Below are positions 1 through 5,240 of a DNA stretch of 7,461 nucleotides, piece by piece. The stretch comes from Acidimicrobiaceae bacterium (lineage in GTDB: Bacteria; Actinomycetota; Acidimicrobiia; Acidimicrobiales; Palsa-688): positions 1 through 7,461 of the forward strand of contig DAHWQF010000155.1 in NCBI GenBank assembly GCA_027334785.1, in the 5' to 3' direction. Numbering within the stretch: position 1 is the stretch's first letter; each line of letters begins with the position of its first letter. Both the position numbers and the translations under genes were made by a program. The notes beneath the pieces are model-generated. The model saw nothing but the letters and a program-made list of their open reading frames with translations. It did not search any database and was not told the origin of the DNA.

Positions 1-1
1 A

Positions 2-478
2 CGTCTTGTCGGCGATGTCGCCGGGGCCATTGCCTACTTGAGAGCCCACCAAAAGTCCAACGGCAAGGTTGGCACTATCGGGTATTGCTCGGGTGGCCGC
101 CAGAGCTTTCTCTCGGCGGTCTCGCTCCCGCTCGACGCCGCCGTGGCCTGCTACCCGGGCGGCGTCGTAAACGCGCCGCCGGCGGGTGCGCCGGTCAGCT
201 TCACCCCGCTCATCGGCCGGTCCAAGGACCTTTCGTGCCCTCTCCTCGGGCTGTTCGGCGAAGAGGACAAGTTCCCCGGGCCAGACGAGGTCGCCACCCT
301 CGACAAGGAACTGTCCTCCCTCGGCAAGGAACACGAGTTCCACTCCTACCCCGGTGCCGGCCACGCCTTTTTCGACGTGGACCGTCCCTCGTACCGGGTG
401 GAGGCGGCCCTCGACGGGTGGAAGCGCATCGAGGCCTTCTTTGGGCGCCACCTGGCGTCCGAGAAGAGGGCGTCTTAG
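2..478 (+). CDS. Dienelactone hydrolase family protein, C-terminal part (5' end outside window)
   Basis: The open frame runs in from the left edge, leaving 158 visible residues. It is an alpha/beta hydrolase of the dienelactone hydrolase (carboxymethylenebutenolidase) family, a cytosolic class that opens enol-lactones in aromatic catabolism and often acts on other esters. The nucleophile elbow reads GYCSGG, with Cys29 of the fragment (codon 86-88) in the family's cysteine position. The acid is probably the Asp in GEEDKF, about 60 residues later. The base is the His in YPGAGHAFFD near the C-terminus. The triad is therefore complete. About 90-100 residues are missing if the protein has the usual 230-250 residue length. 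A TTG at 38 is an internal leucine, because family-like sequence continues upstream of it. The small gene at 493 follows 14 bases after the stop and is probably in the same operon. The true substrate cannot be read from the sequence. Confidence 0.9.
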   Translation, partial: RLVGDVAGAIAYLRAHQKSNGKVGTIGYCSGGRQSFLSAVSLPLDAAVACYPGGVVNAPPAGAPVSFTPLIGRSKDLSCPLLGLFGEEDKFPGPDEVATLDKELSSLGKEHEFHSYPGAGHAFFDVDRPSYRVEAALDGWKRIEAFFGRHLASEKRAS

Positions 479-484
479 GGGAGG
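478..484 (+). promoter_or_regulatory. Shine-Dalgarno of the small gene at 493
   Basis: The run GGGGAGG lies 8 bases before the ATG at 493 and overlaps the last base of the hydrolase stop codon. It fixes the start of the small gene, although the frame stays open much further upstream (to about 85). Confidence 0.75.
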
Positions 485-492
485 AACGCGCG

Positions 493-750
493 ATGTGCAC
501 CTACTACACCGACCACGTGGCCTTGGAAGGAAGCGGCAAGGGACCAGAGGGCTGGTTCTCCCTCGGAGAGGCCTCGGTTTACTATGACCACCCGGTTCAC
601 GCCCCAGCCGAGCACACCGTCAACATCGACTTCCTCAACCGCTCGCTCGGCCCGTCGGCCCGGGTGGCCGTCGAGCTCGACCCCGCTTCGGCCCGGGAAC
701 TAGCGCGAGCGCTGTTGGCGGCGGTCGACTCCGCCGGCACCCCCGCTTAG
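493..750 (+). CDS. Small histidine-rich protein, DUF6295-like, 85 residues
   Basis: The ATG at 493 has a strong ribosome binding site at ideal spacing. The open frame upstream of it only overlaps the hydrolase gene in a different frame. From memory the protein resembles the DUF6295 family of short actinobacterial proteins of unknown function; that match has not been searched. There is no signal peptide or membrane segment, so it is probably cytosolic. The N-terminus begins MCTYYTDH. The middle has the block DHPVHAPAEH, with His33, His36 and His41. A predicted beta strand follows (VNIDF), then GPSARVAVEL and an alanine-rich helix that ends in ELARALLAAV. Cys2, His8 and the three clustered histidines could bind a metal, but that is inference. 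It is 14 bases downstream of the hydrolase and probably co-transcribed, so a role connected with that enzyme's substrate is possible but unproven. Confidence 0.85.
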   Translation: MCTYYTDHVALEGSGKGPEGWFSLGEASVYYDHPVHAPAEHTVNIDFLNRSLGPSARVAVELDPASARELARALLAAVDSAGTPA

Positions 751-779
751 CCCCACTCGCCCTAGCCCGGCCCTAGCCC

Positions 780-807
780 CGCACACCGCCGGCGCCGGCG
801 GTGTGCG
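780..807. terminator. Perfect 28-base palindrome between convergent genes, probable bidirectional terminator
   Basis: Each base from 780 to 793 pairs with its partner from 807 back to 794, giving a GC-rich hairpin centred on GGCGCC. It lies 29 bases after the + strand stop at 750 and 36 bases beyond the - strand stop at 844, where a shared terminator is expected. Neither side has a T tract, so it would be the U-less kind of hairpin seen in high-GC actinobacteria. A binding site for a dimeric protein is the alternative. Confidence 0.55.
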
Positions 808-843
808 CCCCCGGGAGCCGCCGGCCCTCGGGGCCACCCCGGC

Positions 844-2658
844 TCAGTTGTCTGCCAGCACTCCCTCGCTCCAGGCCTCGAACAACCGGGCGTAGTGGCC
901 GCCGGCCTCGATCAGTTCCTCGTGGCTTCCCACCTCGGCCAGCGCTCCGTTGCGCACAACGGCGACGCGGTCGGCGCGTTCGGCCGCGTTGAGGCGGTGG
1001 GCCACCACGATGAGGGTGCGCCCCGCCGCCAGCCGTTCGAGCGCGGCCTCCGCCTGGCGCTCGGTGCCAGGGTCGATGCTGGAAGTGGCTTCGTCCATGA
1101 TGAGGACGGCGGGCTCGGTAAGGGCTGCCCGGGCCAAGCTCACGAGCTGGCGCTCCCCCGCCGAAAGGTGCGAGCCGCGCTCGCCAACGTCGGTGTCCTC
1201 CCCTTGCGGCAAGCTGGCCACCCATTCCTCGAGGCCGAGCTTGCGAATGGCGGCCCGGGCCTCTTCTCGGGTCGCGCCCGGCCGGCCCAGGGCGACGTTG
1301 TCCAGCACGCTGCCCCGAAAGAGGAAGCCCTCTTGCGGCAGCACCACGATCCGCTCCCGGACGTGGGAGAGGAGAGCCTGGCGCAGGTCGACCCCGCCAA
1401 AGCGGACCGCTCCCGACAGCGGGTCGTAAAGCCGCCCCGCCAACTTGGCGATCGTGGACTTGCCGCCACCCGTGGGCCCGACGAGGGCGAGCCGCTCCCC
1501 CGCCTCGACCCGCAGGTGCACGCGCTCGAGCACCAGGCGCTCGTCCAAGCCCTCGTCGTCCTCCGACGAACCGCCGCCGTAGGCAAAGGCCACCGAGTCC
1601 AGTTCGAGCGGCCCCCGCTCAGGAAGCGGGGAGGGCTGCACCGGGTCCACCATGGCGGGATCCACCGAGAGCAGCCTGTAAACGGTGGCCAGCGCTGCCC
1701 CCGAGGACTGCAACAGGTCGAACAGCTGCGAGAGCCCGGCGATGGCGTTAAAGAGGTTGGCCAAGTACAAGACGAACGCCGCCACCGTGCCCACCGACGT
1801 GAGGTGCGCGTTGACCATGAGGGCACCGGCGATGAGCACCACCACCATGCTCATCACGCCGGACCACTCGATCTTCGGGAAAAACCGGGAGGACAGCCGC
1901 ACCGTCGTCAACTCACCGTCGAGCTGGGCCGCGTTCACCTCCTTGAACCGCTCGATCGTCGCCTCTTCCTGGCGGAACGCCTGCACCACCCTCACGCCGG
2001 CGAGGCTCTCGTCGAGGGTCTCGAGCCCGTCACCGATCAGCTCGCGGACGTCCCCGTAGGCCTTGGTGGCGCGCTTGCGGTAGCGCGCCGCCGCCACCAC
2101 CGCCGGCACGAGCGAGACCACCACCACGAGCCAGAGCAGCGGCGACATCACGATCAGCACCACCATCACCGCTGTGAACAGCCCGATGCTCGTGACGAAG
2201 CTGGAAAGCCCGCTCTGGACCAGGCTCTCCAGCACGTCGATGTCGGCAGTCATGCGCGATAGCAGCTGGCCCGAGCTCTCGGACTCGAAAAAGCCGAGCG
2301 GCTGCACGAGGAGGTGGCTGAAGACGCGCTTGCGCAGGTCGTTCAGGTACTGCTCGCCGGTGCCCGACACCATGAGCGTCTGCACCCGCGTGAGCACGAA
2401 GTACGAGGCGGCCAGCGCCACGTAGAGCGCGCCGGCGATGTCCACGACCCGCATCGAGTGGTGGTGCACGAGCCCGTGGTTGATGGCGTACCCGACCAGC
2501 GCCGGGCCGGCCAGCGTCGAAGCCAGCGTCACCAGCAGCACCAGCACGGCCAGGGCTATCCGCCGGCGGTAGGGCCGGAGCGACGCGATGACCATCCGAA
2601 GGAACCCCGGGGGCGCCTCCACCCGGCTCTGGCGAGGGCGCCTGTGCCCGGCACTCAT
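844..2658 (-). CDS. ABC exporter half-transporter (TMD-NBD fusion), canonical ATPase subunit of a heterodimer
   Basis: The 604-residue protein has the usual half-exporter length. An N-terminal type IV transmembrane domain (residues about 25-315, six predicted helices, with the coupling-loop motif FFESESSGQLLSR at 123-135) is followed by a nucleotide-binding domain. NBD motifs: A-loop Tyr360, Walker A GPTGGGKST at 394-402, Q-loop Gln442, signature LSAGE at 498-502, Walker B ending Asp522-Glu523, D-loop SSID and switch His554. The catalytic Glu is present, but the signature departs from LSGGQ. A short acidic insert (SSEDDEGLDE) follows the A-loop. The ATG overlaps the stop of the upstream half-transporter as ATGA, and no clear Shine-Dalgarno precedes it, so translation is probably coupled. 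The partner is almost certainly the gene at 2655-4586. Substrate is unknown; related actinobacterial pairs export drugs or move lipids. Confidence 0.95.
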   Translation of the reverse strand: MSAGHRRPRQSRVEAPPGFLRMVIASLRPYRRRIALAVLVLLVTLASTLAGPALVGYAINHGLVHHHSMRVVDIAGALYVALAASYFVLTRVQTLMVSGTGEQYLNDLRKRVFSHLLVQPLGFFESESSGQLLSRMTADIDVLESLVQSGLSSFVTSIGLFTAVMVVLIVMSPLLWLVVVVSLVPAVVAAARYRKRATKAYGDVRELIGDGLETLDESLAGVRVVQAFRQEEATIERFKEVNAAQLDGELTTVRLSSRFFPKIEWSGVMSMVVVLIAGALMVNAHLTSVGTVAAFVLYLANLFNAIAGLSQLFDLLQSSGAALATVYRLLSVDPAMVDPVQPSPLPERGPLELDSVAFAYGGGSSEDDEGLDERLVLERVHLRVEAGERLALVGPTGGGKSTIAKLAGRLYDPLSGAVRFGGVDLRQALLSHVRERIVVLPQEGFLFRGSVLDNVALGRPGATREEARAAIRKLGLEEWVASLPQGEDTDVGERGSHLSAGERQLVSLARAALTEPAVLIMDEATSSIDPGTERQAEAALERLAAGRTLIVVAHRLNAAERADRVAVVRNGALAEVGSHEELIEAGGHYARLFEAWSEGVLADN

Positions 2659-4586
2659 ACGTGGACCGTCATGCCGGCGCCTTCGCCGCTCTCTTCGTCG
2701 CCCAAGTGGTCGAGCCCGAGCACCTCGCGATAACGGGCGGAGCTAGCCATCAACGACTGGTGGGTGCCCTCGGCCACCACGCGGCCTCCTTCGACGAGCA
2801 CCACCCGGTCCGCCACCGCGATCGTCGCCGGCCGATGGGAAATGATGAGCGTCGTCTTGCCCGTCCGCGCCTCGGCCAGGGCACGGACGACCTGCAGTTC
2901 CCTGGGCGCGTCCACCGAGGACGTGGCGTCGTCGAGCACAAGGACACGGGGGTCGGCCAGCAGCGCCCGTGCCAAGGCGAGACGCTGGCGCTGGCCGCCC
3001 GAGAGGGCGAGGCCCCGCTCCCCGACGGGGGTCTCGTAGCGGAGCGGCAGTTCGTCGATGAACTCGTCGGCCTGTGCCAGGTGCGCCGCCCGGGCCATCT
3101 CCGCATCGGTCGCCGACGGCCGCCCCACCCGCAAGTTGGCCGCGATGGTGTCGTCGAAAAGGAAGCTGTCCTCGAACACGACGGCCACAGCTGCCCGCAA
3201 TGTGGCTAGCGAAAGCCGGCGGACGTCCACGCCGTCCACTCGGACCAAACCTGCGTCGGCGTCGTAGAGGCGCGCCAGCAACGACAGCACGGTGGTCTTG
3301 CCCGAACCGGTGGGCCCGACCATCGCCACCACCTCTCCCCCCTCCATCGACAGGTCAAAGCCGTCCAGCACCAGCCTGGCCTCGGGGCCACCGGCCGGCT
3401 TCCCCGCCGGCCGTGCCGGCCCGTTCACCGCACCATTCCCCGCTGGCGCCCCCGGGGCGATCCCCGTCCCCGCTGTCACCGGGTACGCGAACTTGACCCC
3501 GGAGAACTCGATCGCCCCAGGGCCGGGCGGGAGGGGCACCGGGGACTCCGGTTCTGGGACGGCGCTCTTGCGCCCGATTATCGAGCCGAGCCGGTGACCC
3601 GAGACGACCGCCCGTTGGAGCATCACTATGTAGGCCCCGATCGACTGCAACGGGCCCGTCAAGCTGGCGAGATAGGCGTTGAAGGCGACCAGCATGCCCA
3701 CGCTCAGGCGGTGGTGCAGCACCAAGTAGCCCCCGACCCAGTTGACCGCTGCAAGCTCGATCATGGGCACGGTGTTCAAGACGGGCATGAACCTTGCCCT
3801 GGTCCGCACCACCCGCATTGCCTCGCGCCAGACCCCGTCGGCGCTGGCGTCGAGACGCCGGCCCATCTCCGGCTCCGCCCCGAACCCTTTCACCGCCCTG
3901 ACGCCAGAGATCGTCTCCTCCACGACGCCGGCGAGGCCGCCTCTTTGGCGCTGGAGGTCCGCGATCGCATCGCGCACCCGCTTGGAGAACCGGTTGGAAG
4001 TCACCGCCACGAGCGGGAGCGCCACGAGGGCCACCGCGGCAAGAACAGGGCTGGTCACGAACATGATCACCGCGACCGAGATGGCGAGCGCGGCGTTGCC
4101 CACCCAGAAGGGCGCCGACGCCACCACGGCCTGGATCTGGAACAGGTCGCTCGTCACCCTCGACAGCAGCTGCCCCCGGTTGACATTCGAGTGGTAGGCG
4201 ATGTCCAAGAACAACAGGTGGTCGTGGAACGCCCTCCGCATCTCGGACTCGACCTGGCGCGACGCCACCCCGTTCCACCAGCGCCGGCCCCCCGAAGCGA
4301 GGGCCTGGGCCGTCCCGAGGAGGGCGATCGCCACGATGTCGACGGCGAAGTGCCCCCAATGGCGCCCGAGGAGGCCTTCGTTGACGGCGTCGCCGAGCAG
4401 CAACGGCACCGATGCGACAGAGCCCGCCGCTACCAGCGCACAACCGACCGAGATCCAAAGAACTGGCCAGTGACCAGCCATGGAGCGCCGCATGAAGGCC
4501 CAGCCCTCAGCGGCACGGCGCCTACTGTCGATCACTCCCGACGACGCGAGCGACTTCCTACTCGCACCCGTGCGCCCTACTGCCAC
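2655..4586 (-). CDS. ABC exporter half-transporter (TMD-NBD fusion), degenerate-site subunit of a heterodimer
   Basis: This 643-residue protein is the first gene of the exporter pair. It has a cytoplasmic N-terminal extension of about 35 residues, then six predicted helices (about 40-315) and a nucleotide-binding domain. NBD motifs: A-loop Tyr368, Walker A GPTGSGKTT at 424-432, signature LSGGQ at 528-532, Walker B ending Asp552-Asp553, and His584. Asp553 replaces the catalytic Glu, and Glu472 stands where the Q-loop Gln is expected (VVFEDSFLF). Both changes mark a degenerate ATP site. An Ala/Gly/Pro-rich insert of about 35 residues (369-403) sits after the A-loop and explains the extra length. 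The start is taken as GTG at 4584-4586; GGAGGA lies 12 bases upstream, which is rather far, and ATG at codon 32 would shorten only the extension. The last bases overlap the next gene. The substrate cannot be inferred. Confidence 0.94.
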   Translation of the reverse strand: MAVGRTGASRKSLASSGVIDSRRRAAEGWAFMRRSMAGHWPVLWISVGCALVAAGSVASVPLLLGDAVNEGLLGRHWGHFAVDIVAIALLGTAQALASGGRRWWNGVASRQVESEMRRAFHDHLLFLDIAYHSNVNRGQLLSRVTSDLFQIQAVVASAPFWVGNAALAISVAVIMFVTSPVLAAVALVALPLVAVTSNRFSKRVRDAIADLQRQRGGLAGVVEETISGVRAVKGFGAEPEMGRRLDASADGVWREAMRVVRTRARFMPVLNTVPMIELAAVNWVGGYLVLHHRLSVGMLVAFNAYLASLTGPLQSIGAYIVMLQRAVVSGHRLGSIIGRKSAVPEPESPVPLPPGPGAIEFSGVKFAYPVTAGTGIAPGAPAGNGAVNGPARPAGKPAGGPEARLVLDGFDLSMEGGEVVAMVGPTGSGKTTVLSLLARLYDADAGLVRVDGVDVRRLSLATLRAAVAVVFEDSFLFDDTIAANLRVGRPSATDAEMARAAHLAQADEFIDELPLRYETPVGERGLALSGGQRQRLALARALLADPRVLVLDDATSSVDAPRELQVVRALAEARTGKTTLIISHRPATIAVADRVVLVEGGRVVAEGTHQSLMASSARYREVLGLDHLGDEESGEGAGMTVHV

Positions 4587-4598
4587 CAGCTTGTCTAA

Positions 4599-4606
4599 TC
4601 CTCCCC
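4599..4606 (-). promoter_or_regulatory. Shine-Dalgarno candidate for the exporter operon
   Basis: Read on the - strand this is GGGGAGGA, 12 bases before the GTG at 4586. The spacing is longer than the ideal 5-9. A CTG one codon earlier would sit at 9 bases, but CTG starts are rare, so GTG is kept. Confidence 0.5.
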
Positions 4607-4633
4607 ACCCACCACTCGAGTCGGCGTCTATTC

Positions 4634-4663
4634 AGGTTACGCCATCTGGGGAGTCTTGATCAA
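4634..4663 (-). promoter_or_regulatory. Candidate sigma70-type promoter of the exporter operon
   Basis: On the - strand, TTGATC (4658-4663) and TAACCT (4634-4639) are separated by 18 bases, in the most AT-rich part of the gap. The -10 fits the TANNNT pattern of actinobacterial promoters, and the -35 matches TTGACA at four of six positions. Transcription would start near 4625, about 40 bases before the GTG. The -35 lies inside the palindrome TTGATCAA, which might also be an operator half-site. This rests on pattern matching only. Confidence 0.35.
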
Positions 4664-4747
4664 ACGATTTACCAAAGGCTCCTTGGCAAGCCCTCCCTAC
4701 CCGCTACCACGATAGGCGACTTTCGCCCAGAAATCCGCAGTTCACCG

Positions 4748-4989
4748 TTGTGCAAGAAGGCGTTCTCGGCACACAAGGCGTACGCGAAGCTGTCGCCGGA
4801 GCGCCAGCGTCATCGGAGGTGGCCGAGCGCGCCCCAGCAACCGGGCGACTTCTTGGAGCAGCACGACCCCCGGGCTGAGCGGTTCAGGAGATGCTTAGGT
4901 TGTCCTCAGCCCCCGTTCACCGCGTCGCGACAGACTCGGGGATTGAGAAAGTGAGGTCTCGCCGGTTGCACACTGACTTCGACGGCTAG
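4748..4989 (+). pseudogene. Possible broken coding fragment, unrecognised
   Basis: From 4748 to about 4888 the + strand frame beginning TTG TGC AAG has the position-specific GC of a real high-GC gene. Counted over 47 codons, G or C occupies 30 first, 24 second and 42 third positions. The bias collapses after about 4888 in that frame. In the frame one base back it continues more weakly (25 of 33 third positions) from GAG-ATG at 4888-4893 to TAG at 4987-4989, as a single-base frameshift would produce. The predicted peptide contains KAYAKLSPERQ and EQHDPRAERF. I do not recognise a family. TTG at 4748 has no ribosome binding site and the AT-rich sequence upstream does not look coding, so this is more likely a decayed remnant than a working gene. 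Chance codon bias in a short stretch is the alternative. Confidence 0.3.
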
Positions 4990-5002
4990 GTTTATTTTCC
5001 TC

Positions 5003-5160
5003 CTCAAGTGCCTCGGGCCGATGCCGAAAGAAGTACCGAGAGATCGAGCTTTCGCTGTCCCTGGCTGAGCGCGACGGGTCCCCCTCCCCGACCAGCGCTC
5101 GCCAGGGATGGGGCGTCTGCCTGCGGGCACCAACGCGCCTGCAGGCAGACGGTTTCCTCT
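5003..5160 (+). ncRNA. Candidate structured RNA: tandem stem-loops with possible pseudoknot
   Basis: Pairings found by hand: 5012-5016 with 5036-5040 (5 pairs); 5025-5030 with 5049-5054 (6 pairs), which interleaves with the first as in an H-type pseudoknot; 5055-5072 with 5095-5111 (17 pairs, bulged T at 5066), enclosing a 4-pair hairpin (5075-5078 with 5087-5090); and 5114-5128 with 5137-5151 (15 pairs, 8-base loop), followed by the pyrimidine tail GTTTCCTCTT. Three G-U pairs (5057-5109, 5056-5110, 5125-5140) hold only on the + strand, which favours that orientation. A weak promoter could lie upstream (TTGCAC at 4966-4971, TAGGTT at 4987-4992, 15-base spacer). It matches no RNA family I know. 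The hairpins could instead be the 3' end of the - strand c-di-GMP transcript. Confidence 0.3.
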
Positions 5161-5212
5161 TCGCCCCGGTGGGCCTGTGAGTCATGCTCGGCCAAGGCCT
5201 GGGAGCTACGGT

Positions 5213-5240
5213 AAAAAGCCCTCTTAGCGCCCTACGCGCT
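5213..5240 (-). terminator. Weak terminator candidate for the GGDEF-EAL gene
   Basis: On the - strand AGCGC and GCGCT (5236-5240 with 5226-5230) form a 5-pair hairpin that spans the TAG stop at 5232-5234. TTTTT (5213-5217) follows 8 bases later. The stem is short and the gap is long for a standard intrinsic terminator. The stronger hairpin at 5114-5151, about 80 bases beyond the stop, may do the job instead. Confidence 0.25.

Larger units (their letters stand above)
4587..5231. other. 645-base gap between the c-di-GMP gene and the exporter operon
   Basis: No intact recognisable gene was found. From left to right the gap holds the exporter ribosome binding site and promoter candidate (4599-4663), an AT-richer stretch to about 4745 with nothing else visible, a coding-like but broken segment (4748-4989), and tandem stem-loops (5012-5151). 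It ends with a T-run on the - strand next to the stop of the downstream-facing c-di-GMP gene. The - strand open frames here have weak codon bias and no convincing starts. Confidence 0.7.

Noticed and set aside
85..492. Upstream extension of the small gene at 493 in the same frame
   Set aside because: It overlaps the hydrolase in another frame and its product is Arg/Pro/Gly-rich without family resemblance. The strong ribosome binding site at 478-484 points to the ATG at 493.
748..779. Three copies of TAGCCC at 748, 763 and 774
   Set aside because: The copies are short and unevenly spaced (15 and 11 bases), and the first overlaps a stop codon. This is probably chance in C-rich sequence.
895..2262. 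Long + strand open frame (455 codons) antisense to the downstream exporter subunit
   Set aside because: It mirrors a clearly functional ABC gene. The product is Arg/His-rich without any domain, as expected from the reverse complement of high-GC codons.
3594..4598. Long + strand open frame (334 codons) antisense to the first exporter subunit
   Set aside because: It lies within the complement of an intact transporter gene, and its composition is that of a shadow frame with no recognisable motif.
5003..5160. c-di-GMP riboswitch (GEMM type) next to the c-di-GMP enzyme
   Set aside because: The conserved GEMM core and its tetraloop-receptor arrangement are not visible, and the element is downstream of that gene rather than in its leader.
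5004..5195. Small - strand open frame (63 codons) downstream of the GGDEF-EAL gene
   Set aside because: It starts with TTG without a ribosome binding site. Third-position GC is only about two thirds, well below the real genes here, and it lies across the stem-loops.
4587..5231. tRNA gene, CRISPR array or insertion sequence in the large gap
   Set aside because: No T-loop GGTTCRA context with a pairing acceptor stem, no regularly spaced repeats, and no terminal inverted repeats with a transposase frame were found.
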